In this document: positions 43,768 to 53,272 of the stretch, one piece after another
Layout: the number at the start of each line of letters is the position of its first letter
How positions within the stretch are numbered: the first letter of the stretch is position 1
Assembly: GCF_008124715.1 (NCBI RefSeq)
Contig: NZ_VNHO01000004.1
Span: forward strand, 1-64,000
Source of the DNA: Thermosediminibacter litoriperuensis
GTDB taxonomy: Bacteria > Bacillota > Thermosediminibacteria > Thermosediminibacterales > Thermosediminibacteraceae
Length of the DNA: 64,000 bases
Direction: 5' to 3'
The notes under the pieces: generated by a model
Told to the model about the DNA's origin: nothing
Seen by the model: the letters and a program-made list of their open reading frames with translations, nothing else
Databases searched by the model: none
Translations under genes and position numbers: made by a program

Positions 43768-44873
43768 TACCGCCCCTTACTCCCTATTATCTCGTCGTAG
43801 ACCTCCATGGTCTTTTCTGCCATTATCCGGGCTGTGAACTTCCTGTATATGGTGTCTTTAGCTTCCCGCCCCAGGGATCGCCTCAGTTCTTCCCAACAGA
43901 GGAGTTCTATGACCTTTTCGGTAAGAACTTCTACATTGCCGGGCGGCACCAGAATGCCGTTATACCCGTTTTTAATCACTTCAGGGATCCCCCCGACTTC
44001 AGAGGCTATAACTGGCTTGCCCAGAGCCATGGTTTCCAGAAGGGCCAGGCCAAGTGCCTCGTTAACGGATGGCATAAGGACCACGTCAAAGGCCCCGGCA
44101 ACATTTTCGACATCCTTCCTGAACCCCAGGAAAATCACCTTATCCTTAACCTGAAGCTTTTCACACAGGTCTTCGAGATAACCTTTGTGGGGACCGTCAC
44201 CCACCAGAATCAGGCGGGCACCGGGAAATCTTTCGAGGATACCCGGCATGGCTCTTATGGCGAATTCATGGCCCTTTTCCGGCACGAGGCGAGCCACGAT
44301 GCCTATAAGCGGGGTGTTTTCTGGGATACCGAGCTCCTGTCTGATCGTCGACTCTAACTCCCCGGAATAAGCAGGAAGCTGTATGCCGTTGTACACGGTC
44401 TTTATAATCCCCGCAGGCGCACCTATATCTATAAGGCTGACTTTTACAGCTCTTGACACCGCAATCACTCGGTCAGTGAGGAGCCTGTAAACTATCCGGT
44501 TTATCAACCGCCGAACAAACCCCATTTCGTTCTTTTGCCCCATCCAGTGGCGCGTCAAAATCACCCTGCAGCCCGAAAGCCTTCCGGCGATTCTGCCGGA
44601 AAGACTGGCATGGGTATGGACTAAATCTATCTTTTCCCGGGCAATAATTCTTAGCAGTTCTCGAACGTGGGATATTCTGAAGGATTTTTCCCCACCGTCA
44701 AGGGGAAAGACCCTTACCCCCAGGCTCTTTAAACGCTTTTCCAGTTCCCCACCCGCAGGACAGGCGACCGCTATGTCGTACCTGTCTATATCCCACGCCG
44801 AAAGGAGGTTCAGCAGATACCTGCCGGCACCTCCGATGTTGGTGTCGGTTATAACGTGCAGCACTCTTCTCAT
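43767..44873 (-). CDS. Glycosyltransferase family 4 (wall polysaccharide cluster)
   Basis: GT-B retaining transferase of 368 residues. N-terminal glycine loop in VLHVITDTNIGGAGRYLLN, acceptor-side HTHASLSGRIA, donor-side GIVARLVPEKGHEFAIRA, LVGDGPHKGYLEDL, and the conserved Glu in MPSVNEALGLALLETMALGKP. It overlaps its neighbours on both sides by one to four bases, a tight operon. Most likely builds the repeating unit of the secondary wall polymer. Confidence 0.92.
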   Translation of the reverse strand: MRRVLHVITDTNIGGAGRYLLNLLSAWDIDRYDIAVACPAGGELEKRLKSLGVRVFPLDGGEKSFRISHVRELLRIIAREKIDLVHTHASLSGRIAGRLSGCRVILTRHWMGQKNEMGFVRRLINRIVYRLLTDRVIAVSRAVKVSLIDIGAPAGIIKTVYNGIQLPAYSGELESTIRQELGIPENTPLIGIVARLVPEKGHEFAIRAMPGILERFPGARLILVGDGPHKGYLEDLCEKLQVKDKVIFLGFRKDVENVAGAFDVVLMPSVNEALGLALLETMALGKPVIASEVGGIPEVIKNGYNGILVPPGNVEVLTEKVIELLCWEELRRSLGREAKDTIYRKFTARIMAEKTMEVYDEIIGSKGR

Positions 44874-46765
44874 GACCCACCGCCTTCAAAGGGGGCTTTT
44901 TCAGTTCCGGCTGTTGCGATTAAGGCCGACAGAATCCCCGTCATTTCCCAGAAGGCCAGGCCTATCCTGGGACTGAACCAGACGTGGTCGAACAATCCGT
45001 GAAACAGGTGACCGGAAACCGCACCTGCGATCCCCGCCGCAAGCAGGGCAGCCCATGCTTTTCGGTGTCCCCTAAAAACCCTGCCGGCGCCATTAAGCAC
45101 CGTTGCGGTAAACCAGAGAAAGGATACGAGCCCCAGCACACCCATTTCAATGCCCAGTTGCAGGTAAAAATTGTGGGAATGAAGGGCTGGAGTCCCCGCT
45201 ATCATGTAATCCCTGTAAACTCTCGAAAAGGCCTGGAGGCCCAGTCCTAATCCTGTCAGCCAGTAATCCCGCAGCATACGTAAACTTGCCACCCATATGG
45301 TCACCCGGTAAGCGTTGGAACTGTCCTCTAGACTGCCGATACTTGCCACGCGGTTTATAATAACCTGGGGCAGGAACAGGGGCGATACCAGAGCCAGAAC
45401 CAGCAGTACTATGAACAGCCGCCGGTCGGCAACCGCTGCAAAAATCACCACTGCTAGGGCCAGGCCCAGCCAGCCGCCCCTCGAAAGGGTCAGTATCAGG
45501 CACAGGACGATGACGCCGAGCAGTCCTCCAAAAACTGCTTTTCGGATCGTTCTGGCCTCGGCCCACATAAATGCCATGACCACGGGAATGACGAAAACCA
45601 GGTATTCCGCCAGCACGTTGGGGTTTTCCAGCGTCGCATAAACCCGCGTGGAGACCTCCGGAAACAGCCTGAAATCCAACCAGGCTATCGAAGTAGGCTT
45701 TTTCACAAAGTAATACTGGTATATCCCGTAAAGGGATATTCCCACCGTAGAAGCTATCTGAAAAAGCAGAGCGGTCTTTAAGACTCTACGGTCCCTGCAA
45801 AAATAAGAGAAAACCAGGAATGCCATAAAATACGCTACGTAAATAGGCAGTATCTTCAGGCTCTCGCCCCTGGTGACCGAAAATACCGCCGCCATGGCAG
45901 CCGAAGCAAGAAAAAGCGCAGCCGGCACCGCTCCGGTGGGGATGCCGAACCCGCCTTTGTCGATTCGAAGCAGCATTGCCGCAAATGTAAGCCCTATCAG
46001 CGCTATGCTGTAAAGGGTAGGCACCAGGGGTAGTATGAATGCAACGATATAGACGCCGAGGGAGGGCTTCATGTATATTAGAAGTCCTAGCCCGATGAGC
46101 CCGGTAAGTTTTACGAAAGTTATGTTCGGCAGTGCAAAATAAAGTGCTCCCAGCACGGCGCCCAAGACCGCGTATAAGGTGCCGGGTTGTCTTTTATCTA
46201 CTTCAGGCACATCGATGTCAGCGTTCCATGCAACCCATCTGGCTGTCCTAATAAACCCGCTCCCGGAGACCACCGCGGAAAGCGGCAAATTTATAAAATA
46301 CCCCGGAACGAGGACAGCCATGATCGATAAACTTATCATCAGATCTTCACTGGATAAACCGGAAAAGAGGACTTTCAGCGCGGTATACGTCAGAATTGCC
46401 GGGGTGAAAACCAGGGAAGAGGTCCTGAAGGGCTGCCCTACAAAATCTATCACGGCGCTTCCGGCGAACCTGTAGCAAAAGCTGTTTTCGATGGCGCTGT
46501 TCAATATATCCCTGAGGCCGGTACATAAAATTACCGGCCGTAAAAGCATCTTGAAAAACCGGCTGCGAGCCACGGCCTCTTTCTCCCACGGCTCTGAGCG
46601 GAAGAGATTCGCAAAAAAACACCCCTTATAAGCGCCCGCAACAAAACCTGATATTTTCTTAAACACCCGGTAAAGCAGGCTACTCTCACAAAACTCCAGA
46701 GAAAAAAGACAATATATTATTTTTACAACTACACTTCCCGCTATCCAGCGATTTACGGCTTCCAT
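44870..46765 (-). CDS. O-antigen ligase / polymerase family membrane protein
   Basis: A 631-residue protein with around 12 membrane helices. It has the WzyC/WaaL region (TLENPNVLAEYLVFVIPVV near 400; LILTLSRGGWLGLALAVV; ALHSHNFYLQLGIEMGVLG with the conserved His near 555). The N-terminal 150 residues are an extra, partly amphipathic stretch. These enzymes polymerise or ligate lipid-linked glycans on the outer face of the membrane; here the substrate would be the wall polymer made by the surrounding GT genes. Confidence 0.88.
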   Translation of the reverse strand: MEAVNRWIAGSVVVKIIYCLFSLEFCESSLLYRVFKKISGFVAGAYKGCFFANLFRSEPWEKEAVARSRFFKMLLRPVILCTGLRDILNSAIENSFCYRFAGSAVIDFVGQPFRTSSLVFTPAILTYTALKVLFSGLSSEDLMISLSIMAVLVPGYFINLPLSAVVSGSGFIRTARWVAWNADIDVPEVDKRQPGTLYAVLGAVLGALYFALPNITFVKLTGLIGLGLLIYMKPSLGVYIVAFILPLVPTLYSIALIGLTFAAMLLRIDKGGFGIPTGAVPAALFLASAAMAAVFSVTRGESLKILPIYVAYFMAFLVFSYFCRDRRVLKTALLFQIASTVGISLYGIYQYYFVKKPTSIAWLDFRLFPEVSTRVYATLENPNVLAEYLVFVIPVVMAFMWAEARTIRKAVFGGLLGVIVLCLILTLSRGGWLGLALAVVIFAAVADRRLFIVLLVLALVSPLFLPQVIINRVASIGSLEDSSNAYRVTIWVASLRMLRDYWLTGLGLGLQAFSRVYRDYMIAGTPALHSHNFYLQLGIEMGVLGLVSFLWFTATVLNGAGRVFRGHRKAWAALLAAGIAGAVSGHLFHGLFDHVWFSPRIGLAFWEMTGILSALIATAGTEKAPFEGGGS

Positions 46766-46778
46766 AAGCCCGTCTCCT

Positions 46779-47264
46779 TTAATCCAACACTTTAATTCCC
46801 ATCACCGTAGCCACTACCGAATATATATTGGTCTTTATCTGGAGCACGGTACCTATGCGTATTTCGGTGCCGCCTATTACAATGGCGTTTTCACCTGCCG
46901 TGCCGGAACCCTCCAGCGTAACATAAACGTCTTTCAAGACCGGATTCGGCACACTTACTACCCTGCCGTCGGCAGTATTCACAAGAGTTTCGGCAGGTCT
47001 TACCTCTACTTTTGTGATCTTCCCGAGCAGGTTGTTGGTCTTGGTCTCCCGAACGATATCCCCCTCTTTTATGACGCTGGCGGTGGCGTCCCTGACGTCC
47101 TTAACCAATAGCACCACCTCGATCTTCTTTTCGGCGCTACCCACGGGCCTCTGCTGAGCCTTCAGGGCGAACCTGCCCGCAACGGCCACTATCAGGAGTA
47201 TCACCATCAGGTCTATTATATTTATGAGACCGAATAACCTGCCTTTTTTGTCTATTAAGCTCAT
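46779..47264 (-). CDS. DUF4330 domain protein
   Basis: A 161-residue protein with a single N-terminal membrane helix (NIIDLMVILLIVAVAGRFAL) and an extracellular beta-rich domain (EVVLLVKDVRDATASVIKEG; VYVTLEGSGTAGENAIVIGG). DUF4330 proteins are common next to glycan genes in Clostridia, with no known activity. It is one base from the GT4 gene upstream and belongs to this operon. Confidence 0.85.
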   Translation of the reverse strand: MSLIDKKGRLFGLINIIDLMVILLIVAVAGRFALKAQQRPVGSAEKKIEVVLLVKDVRDATASVIKEGDIVRETKTNNLLGKITKVEVRPAETLVNTADGRVVSVPNPVLKDVYVTLEGSGTAGENAIVIGGTEIRIGTVLQIKTNIYSVVATVMGIKVLD

Positions 47265-48394
47265 TATTTAACCTCCTCCAAGACCTTTCTGTAAACGTCC
47301 ATTACTCTTCTCGTCATGGATTTGATTGAAAAGTATTCTTCCACAGCCCTGCGGCCGAATTCGCCTAATTCCCTTCTCCAGTCCGGCGAAGCAAGAAGCC
47401 GCTTTATGGAAGCGGCCAGATTCACCGAACCGGTCTTCTCCGCAGATCCCCTGCCGCTAAAGTTATGCTTCATACCGGAGTTAAAGTTTTCCGGCGTTAG
47501 AACACCCATAAAGCCTGCTTCTCCAGCTATTATCACCGGCTTTTTCAACGCCATGGCCTCCAGGGCCACCCGGCCTACTCCCACCGCCACATCGGCCAGT
47601 CCCATTAGAGTATGGGTGTCCAGCCTGGCTCCGGTGACGATAACCCTCCTGCCATTCAATGCTCTGTTGCACCCTTCGGCCTGCTCTTTTATGGCTTCCA
47701 GCTTGTCGCCCTCCCCCACCACCAGGAGTTTCACCCCCTGATAAGATGAGGCTATCTCGGGCATGGCCTCAATGAGCCTAAGCGCAATCTCACCCCGGGC
47801 ACCCATGAGCCTGCTGACGTATACTATCTTCAGGTCTTGGGGTTCCAGCCCGAGCTCTTTTTGGATTTCCGAGGTATCCACTCCGGGATCGAATTTATCC
47901 AGGTCAATACCGTTCGGAATTACGTATATCCTTTCAGGCTTTACTTTGAAGTTTTTTATAAGGTGTTCCTTGACATCCTCGCTGACGGCTATTATTTTAC
48001 TGCCCCACGCCGTTAAAAATCCCATACCCCAGCTGGTGGAGTAAATGCCGTGGGACGTGGTTATGTACGGACATCCGGTGAAATAGGAAACCCATTGGGA
48101 AACCCATGCGGGTATGCGAGCATGGGCGTGGATCAGGTCTACGCCGTACTCTCTCACCAGTTTCGTCAGTCCTCTTACGGAAACGAGCAGGCTTCGCGGC
48201 GTCTTGCTGTCAAGGGGGAAGGTGAAATGTTCGATACCGCTGGCGGTAAGCTCCTTCGTCAATTTGCCCCCCCGGGAGGCCACAAGGACCCTGACGCCTT
48301 CTTTTTTCAATTGTCTTGCTAGAGACACCACATGGGTTTCGGCTCCACCGGTGTCTAGAGCCATGAGGACCAGCAATACCGTTAGTTGCTCCAT
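47264..48394 (-). CDS. Glycosyltransferase family 4, first gene of the wall polysaccharide operon
   Basis: Starts MEQLTVLLVLMALDTGGAET (glycine loop), with IHAHARIPAWVSQWVSYF, IVYVSRLMGARGEIALRLIE, LLVVGEGDKLEAIKEQA and GLADVAVGVGRVALEAMALKK. GT-B retaining sugar transferase. The frame is open 16 codons further upstream, but GAGAGG eight bases before ATG 48394 marks the start. The 74 bases between this and the next gene hold no clear terminator. Confidence 0.9.
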   Translation of the reverse strand: MEQLTVLLVLMALDTGGAETHVVSLARQLKKEGVRVLVASRGGKLTKELTASGIEHFTFPLDSKTPRSLLVSVRGLTKLVREYGVDLIHAHARIPAWVSQWVSYFTGCPYITTSHGIYSTSWGMGFLTAWGSKIIAVSEDVKEHLIKNFKVKPERIYVIPNGIDLDKFDPGVDTSEIQKELGLEPQDLKIVYVSRLMGARGEIALRLIEAMPEIASSYQGVKLLVVGEGDKLEAIKEQAEGCNRALNGRRVIVTGARLDTHTLMGLADVAVGVGRVALEAMALKKPVIIAGEAGFMGVLTPENFNSGMKHNFSGRGSAEKTGSVNLAASIKRLLASPDWRRELGEFGRRAVEEYFSIKSMTRRVMDVYRKVLEEVK

Positions 48395-48468
48395 CAAAAA
48401 GGCCTCTCTCTCAAAGGAAATTAACCAAAAAAAGTATATCATTACGAAGAAACATAGTAAAGGGAAGG

Positions 48469-48930
48469 TTATTTGGTAACCTCAAAGCTTCCTCTAACGA
48501 GGAGCACGAGGCTGGTCTGAGCGACAACTCCCCTGCCGTCTTCTCTCGGTACGATGAGCAGGTGATTTTGGGGCACCTTTTCGCCCTTTCTCAGGTCCTT
48601 ACCGCCGGTCACGTCAGCGATACCCCCGTTTTCACTGTCTACAATAAGAGCCGTACCGCTTCTTAAAATTATTTCCGTCCCCTTCCCCGCTATCAGGCGA
48701 TCTCCCTTTTCGAGGTAAACCACCTCGAGATCCTGTGCCGGCCCGGTAACCGGAACTCCTTTATCAAAATACCCTTTTAATTCGGACACAACCCTGTCCA
48801 CGTAGCTTTTCGTCACCAGAGGATCGTCTTCGGAACCCGGTTCGCCGATGTCGGCCCTTACCATGAGGCCGAATCCGGAAAAAACTACTAGAGCCAGTAA
48901 AATCAATAAAATTTTCCCAGTTTTGTTCAA
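48469..48930 (-). CDS. Secreted protein of unknown function
   Basis: A signal peptide (MNKTGKILLILLALVVFSGF) is followed by an exported domain of about 125 residues: a helix (LVTKSYVDRVVSELKGYFDKG) and a beta-rich domain (VVYLEKGDRLIAGKGTEIIL; GTALIVDSENGGIADVTGG). A TTG at 48930, eight bases after GGAGG, is the best start. No family with known function is recognised. It follows prfB closely (about 20 bases) and may be co-transcribed with it. Confidence 0.65.
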   Translation of the reverse strand: MNKTGKILLILLALVVFSGFGLMVRADIGEPGSEDDPLVTKSYVDRVVSELKGYFDKGVPVTGPAQDLEVVYLEKGDRLIAGKGTEIILRSGTALIVDSENGGIADVTGGKDLRKGEKVPQNHLLIVPREDGRGVVAQTSLVLLVRGSFEVTK

Positions 48931-48949
48931 GCATTTCGCCTCCAATGCT

Positions 48950-50066
48950 TTAATCTCCCGATTTCATTTTTAAATAGGCGTTTATGAACGCATCTATCTC
49001 CCCGTCCATTACGGCCTGGACGTTGCCGACTTCCACATTGGTCCTGTGGTCTTTCACCAGGCTGTAGGGGTGAAAGACATAAGACCTGATCTGGCTGCCC
49101 CAGGCAATCTCTTTCTGCTCCCCGCGCAGTTCGTTTATCTTCTTCTGCTGTTCTTCCAGGTACAGATTAAAGAGTTTCGCCCTCAAGAGCTTCATAGCCG
49201 TATTCCTGTTGCTCTGTTGTGAGCGTTCGTTCTGGCAAGTAACCACGATACCCGTGGGTATATGAGTAATCCGCACCGCCGACTCGGTCTTGTTGACGTA
49301 CTGGCCGCCCGCCCCTCCGGATCTGAAGGTTTCTATCTTCAAGTCCTCGGGTTTTATTTCTACTTCTATATCGTCGTCGATCTCGGGGACGACGTCGACG
49401 GAGGCAAAAGAGGTGTGCCGCCTCCCGGCTGCATCAAAGGGGGATATTCTAACCAGCCGGTGAACGCCCTGCTCCGACTTGAGATAGCCGTAGGCGTAGG
49501 GGCCTTCTACCAGTATCGTAGCGCTCTTTATGCCGGCTTCTTCGCCCGGCAGCATATCCAGGATCTTGAGCTTGTATCCCTTGTCTTCAGCCCAGCGGGT
49601 GTACATGCGAAGCAGCATCTGCACCCAGTCCTGGGCCTCGGTTCCCCCGGCCCCGGCGTGGAGCGAAAGTATGGCGTTATTTTTATCATACCTGCCCCTC
49701 AGCAGGGTCTGAAGCCTCATCTCCTCGAATTCCTTTTTGAATTTCTCGGCTTCATCGGATATTTCACCGTAAAGTTCCTCGTCATGGGCCTCAATACCCA
49801 GCTCTATCAGCGCCATGAGGTCTTCCCATTTTTTCCTTATGGCCTCGTATTTCTCCACGGTTTCTTTAAGCTGATTCAAATTCTGAAGGATTTTCTGTGC
49901 TGCCTGAGGGTCGTCCCAGAAATTCGGGGTCAGGGTCTTTTCTTCCAGCTGAGCTATTTCGCTTTCGAGCCTGTCTATTTCAAAGAGCATCCCTCATCTC
50001 TTGGATGTGGGGTTCAAAGGCCTCAATCTCACTCCTTATCTCTTCCAGCACCTTTATCGCCTCCAT
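48950..50066 (-). CDS. prfB: Peptide chain release factor 2 with programmed +1 frameshift
   Basis: RF2 ends translation at UGA and UAA. The gene starts at ATG 50066 (MEAIKVLEEIRSEIEAFEPH) and meets an in-frame TGA after 28 codons; the rest is in the +1 frame. The joined product is 371 residues, with the anticodon-like RISPFDA and the catalytic GGQ in GGAGGQYVNKTESAVR. The internal UGA in a CTT-TGA context is the classical autoregulatory frameshift site. Confidence 0.96.
49980..49985 (-). promoter_or_regulatory. RF2 autoregulatory +1 frameshift site
   Basis: CTT TGA on the minus strand, with purine-rich AGAGATGAGGGATG just upstream as the internal Shine-Dalgarno-like stimulator. When RF2 is scarce the ribosome slips to TTT and reads GAA next, giving full-length RF2. 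Confidence 0.93.
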
Positions 50067-50118
50067 TTCTTATTTCAAACTATGTTTGCTTCAGATTTAA
50101 GTCAATCACCGTATTTTA

Positions 50119-52629
50119 TTACACAGCCGACCTTCCGCAGCACTTCTTGTACTTCTTTCCGCTGCCGCAGGGGCACGGGTCGTTCCTGCCTATTTTTTCG
50201 CCCTTTTTCACGGGCTGGGGCTTTTCACCATCCCCGTGGGAGTATGAAAGATTGCGGGCCATTTCCCGCCTCTGGGGTGCTGTTTTCAGCTGCACCCTGA
50301 ACAGGTACCTCAGCGTATCCTCCTGGATGTTCTTAATCATCTCCTGGAACATCTCGTAGCCTTCGATCTTGTATTCCACCAGCGGATCCCGCTGCCCGTA
50401 AGCCCTTAGGCCGATTCCCTCGCGGAGCTGGTCCATGGCGTCGATGTGGTCCATCCATTTCTGGTCCACAACCTTGAGCATTATCACTTTTTCCAGTTCC
50501 CGCATGGTTTCCTCGCCGATTTCAGCCTCTTTCCGGTCGTAAGCTTCCAGTGCCCGGTCCACCAGCAGGCGCCTGATTTTTTCCCTGGTCACCTCTTCGG
50601 GATTGATCGCGTCAAGGACGCCCTTTATGGTAAATATATCCGCATAGTATTCGGCCAGGCCCTTCAGATCCCACTCTTCCGGGTGGATTTCCCTGCCGGC
50701 GTATATGTCCAGCAGCCCATTCACTACATCTTCTATCATCTGCTTTATGCTGTCCTTCAGGTTTTCCTGTTCCAGGACCTTGCGGCGCTGGGAATATATT
50801 ACTTCCCGCTGGGTATTCATGACATCGTCGAATTCGAGCACGTGCTTTCTTATATCGAAGTTCCTTGCTTCCACCTTCTTCTGGGCATTTTCTATAGCCT
50901 TCGTTATGAGAGAATGTTCTATAGGCTGGTCATCCTCCAGGCCCAGACGGTCCATCAACCCCCTGATGCTGTCGGAGCCGAAAAGCCTCATGAGGTCATC
51001 TTCCAAGGAAACGTAGAACCTGGAAGAACCGGGATCGCCCTGGCGGCCCGAACGGCCCCTGAGCTGGTTGTCGATACGCCGCGCCTCGTGCCTCTCGGTG
51101 CCGATTACGTGCAGCCCTCCCAGTTCCGCCACGCCTTCGCCCAGCACGATGTCGGTACCGCGCCCGGCCATGTTGGTGGCGATTGTTACCGCTCCCCGCT
51201 GGCCCGCCTTTGCGATTATCTCGGCCTCTTTCTCGTGGTACTTGGCGTTCAGCACCTGGTGCGGAATCCCTTTTTTCTTCAGCATCTCGCTCAACATCTC
51301 GGATTTTTCTATCGATACTGTACCTACCAGCACCGGCTGGCCTCTCCGGTAACACTCTTCGATTTCGCGGACCACCGCCTGGAATTTGGCCTTTTCGGTT
51401 TTGTATATTACGTCCGGATAATCCACCCTGATCATCGGTTTATTGGTGGGTATCACCACCACGTCCATGCCGTAGATCTTCCTGAACTCCTCCTCCTCGG
51501 TGGCGGCGGTACCCGTCATGCCGGAAAGTTTCCTGTACATTCGGAAGTAATTCTGGAAGGTTATGGTGGCAAGAGTCTTGCTCTCGCGTTCCACCTTTAC
51601 TCCTTCCTTGGCCTCGATAGCCTGATGCAGGCCTTCGCTGTACCTGCGGCCGTACATGAGCCTTCCGGTGAATTCGTCGACTATTATAACCTGACCATCT
51701 TTTACCACGTAGTCCCTGTCCCTTTTCATGAGGGCGTGGGCTTTCAGGGCCTGGTGGAAATGATGCAGGAGCTCCATATTTTCTTCGTCGTAAAGGTTGC
51801 TGACCCCCAGGAATTCCTCGGCCTTTTTTATCCCCTTTTCGGTGGGTATCACGCTGTGGGCCTTTTCGTCAACGATATAGTCCTCACCCGGTTTTAACCT
51901 GGGTACAAAACGGGCAAACTTATAGTAGATGTCCGTGGATTCCTCGGCCTGACCTGAAATTATTAGAGGGGTACGGGCTTCGTCTATGAGTATGCTGTCG
52001 ACTTCATCGATGATGGCGTAGTTCAACTCCCTCTGGACCATATGTTCCTTATAAATCACCATGTTATCCCTGAGATAGTCGAACCCGAACTCGTTATTTG
52101 TACCGTAAGTTATATCCGCGTTGTACGCCCTCTTTCTCTCCTCGTAATCAAGCCCGTGGACTATCAAGCCCACTTCCAGCCCGAGGAATTTGTAAATCGC
52201 CCCCATCCACTCGCTGTCGCGCCGGGCCAGGTAGTCGTTTACAGTAACCACGTGCACCCCCCGCCCGGTCAGGGCGTTCAGGTAGGCCGGCATTGTAGCC
52301 ACGAGGGTTTTCCCCTCACCGGTTTTCATTTCAGCTATTCGTCCCTGGTGCAGCACAATGCCCCCCATCACCTGGACGTCAAAGGGCCTCATGCCCAGGG
52401 TCCTCTTTGCCGCCTCCCTGACAACAGCGAAAGCCTCGGGCAAAAGGTCATCCAGGGTCTCGCCGGCGGCCAGCCTGTTTTTAAACTCGTTGGTCTTTTC
52501 TCGAAGCTGGCTGTCAGAAAGCACCTTAATTTTGGATTCCCAATCGTTCACCTTTTCCACTATGGGGGTTAACTTTTTTATCTCTCTATCGTTGGAATCG
52601 CCGAATATCTTTTTCAAGACCCCTAACAT
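50119..52629 (-). CDS. secA: Protein translocase ATPase SecA
   Basis: The motor that pushes preproteins through SecYEG. Visible are Walker A in [11 protein letters not shown] near residue 102, the NBD1 motif [19 protein letters not shown], the preprotein-binding domain, NBD2 with [15 protein letters not shown] and [15 protein letters not shown], and the C-terminal zinc finger [14 protein letters not shown]. Length 836 is typical of Firmicutes. TTGAGGTGA precedes the ATG. Followed by prfB, a common Firmicute order. Confidence 0.97.
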   Translation of the reverse strand: MLGVLKKIFGDSNDREIKKLTPIVEKVNDWESKIKVLSDSQLREKTNEFKNRLAAGETLDDLLPEAFAVVREAAKRTLGMRPFDVQVMGGIVLHQGRIAEMKTGEGKTLVATMPAYLNALTGRGVHVVTVNDYLARRDSEWMGAIYKFLGLEVGLIVHGLDYEERKRAYNADITYGTNNEFGFDYLRDNMVIYKEHMVQRELNYAIIDEVDSILIDEARTPLIISGQAEESTDIYYKFARFVPRLKPGEDYIVDEKAHSVIPTEKGIKKAEEFLGVSNLYDEENMELLHHFHQALKAHALMKRDRDYVVKDGQVIIVDEFTGRLMYGRRYSEGLHQAIEAKEGVKVERESKTLATITFQNYFRMYRKLSGMTGTAATEEEEFRKIYGMDVVVIPTNKPMIRVDYPDVIYKTEKAKFQAVVREIEECYRRGQPVLVGTVSIEKSEMLSEMLKKKGIPHQVLNAKYHEKEAEIIAKAGQRGAVTIATNMAGRGTDIVLGEGVAELGGLHVIGTERHEARRIDNQLRGRSGRQGDPGSSRFYVSLEDDLMRLFGSDSIRGLMDRLGLEDDQPIEHSLITKAIENAQKKVEARNFDIRKHVLEFDDVMNTQREVIYSQRRKVLEQENLKDSIKQMIEDVVNGLLDIYAGREIHPEEWDLKGLAEYYADIFTIKGVLDAINPEEVTREKIRRLLVDRALEAYDRKEAEIGEETMRELEKVIMLKVVDQKWMDHIDAMDQLREGIGLRAYGQRDPLVEYKIEGYEMFQEMIKNIQEDTLRYLFRVQLKTAPQRREMARNLSYSHGDGEKPQPVKKGEKIGRNDPCPCGSGKKYKKCCGRSAV

Positions 52630-52663
52630 ATTATCACCTCAAGAAATTTCCGAAAAAATTTAT

Positions 52664-52688
52664 AAGGAACCTTTATCACAGGTTCCTT
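52664..52688. terminator. Hairpin between the HD-GYP cassette and secA
   Basis: AAGGAACC and GGTTCCTT pair around a nine-base loop. The plus strand has TTTTTA after it, the minus strand ATAAATTTTTT, so it probably ends the leftward cassette transcript before secA, though not strongly. Confidence 0.5.
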
Positions 52689-52693
52689 TTTAT

Positions 52694-53272
52694 TCATCTT
52701 CCTATTATTTTACCACTTGACGGCTTCTTTTTCAACATAGCATCCTGAACCAAAAAGAATATTCCCGCCGCCATCAACAGGTCGCCAATACTGAACACCC
52801 GGGGTCTCGGATACGGCCGGGGCAGAGGGATGATATCCCCGAGAAGCGCCAACCGGGTTGAGGAAGTCAGGGCGGTATGGTACAGGTAATCGGGATTGAA
52901 TAAGTCGGACTTGAACTCCTGAAGGCCTGCCGCATCGACAGCCCAGAGGGATACCGGCATTTTGCCGCCGTTGGCAACTATGACCAAAAAGTTCATCAAT
53001 ACTCCGATGGCAGCCGCCCTCAGCGGCTTTATATGCCAGTTTGAAAATAGGCCGGATAACAGCAGCGTATAGGAAATTATTGAAATTGCCATTATGTAAT
53101 TTGAAGCGAATTCTTTAAAGGGACCTTTTAAAAACAGCGGCGCGTACCGGATAATGAACGAGAGAAATATGAGCTCCAGCCTTCTCATGGGAATTTCGGT
53201 CAGGCCCTTTAAATTTCCCCTTCTTAAAAAACCTATTATAAATGAAATCACCATGAAATCAATTAACAGCAT
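52694..53272 (-). CDS. DUF5317 family membrane protein
   Basis: A 192-residue protein with about five membrane helices (LIDFMVISFIIGFLRRGNLKG; LELIFLSFIIRYAPLFL; IMAISIISYTLLLSGLF; AAAIGVLMNFLVIVANGGKMP). DUF5317 has no known function. Its start overlaps the end of the HD-GYP gene by 14 bases, so the two are translationally coupled, and it ends the four-gene cassette. Confidence 0.82.
   Translation of the reverse strand: MLLIDFMVISFIIGFLRRGNLKGLTEIPMRRLELIFLSFIIRYAPLFLKGPFKEFASNYIMAISIISYTLLLSGLFSNWHIKPLRAAAIGVLMNFLVIVANGGKMPVSLWAVDAAGLQEFKSDLFNPDYLYHTALTSSTRLALLGDIIPLPRPYPRPRVFSIGDLLMAAGIFFLVQDAMLKKKPSSGKIIGR

Noticed and set aside
49980-49982. Frameshift mutation in prfB
   Set aside because: The CTT-TGA context and the N-terminal leader are the well-known programmed frameshift of RF2.
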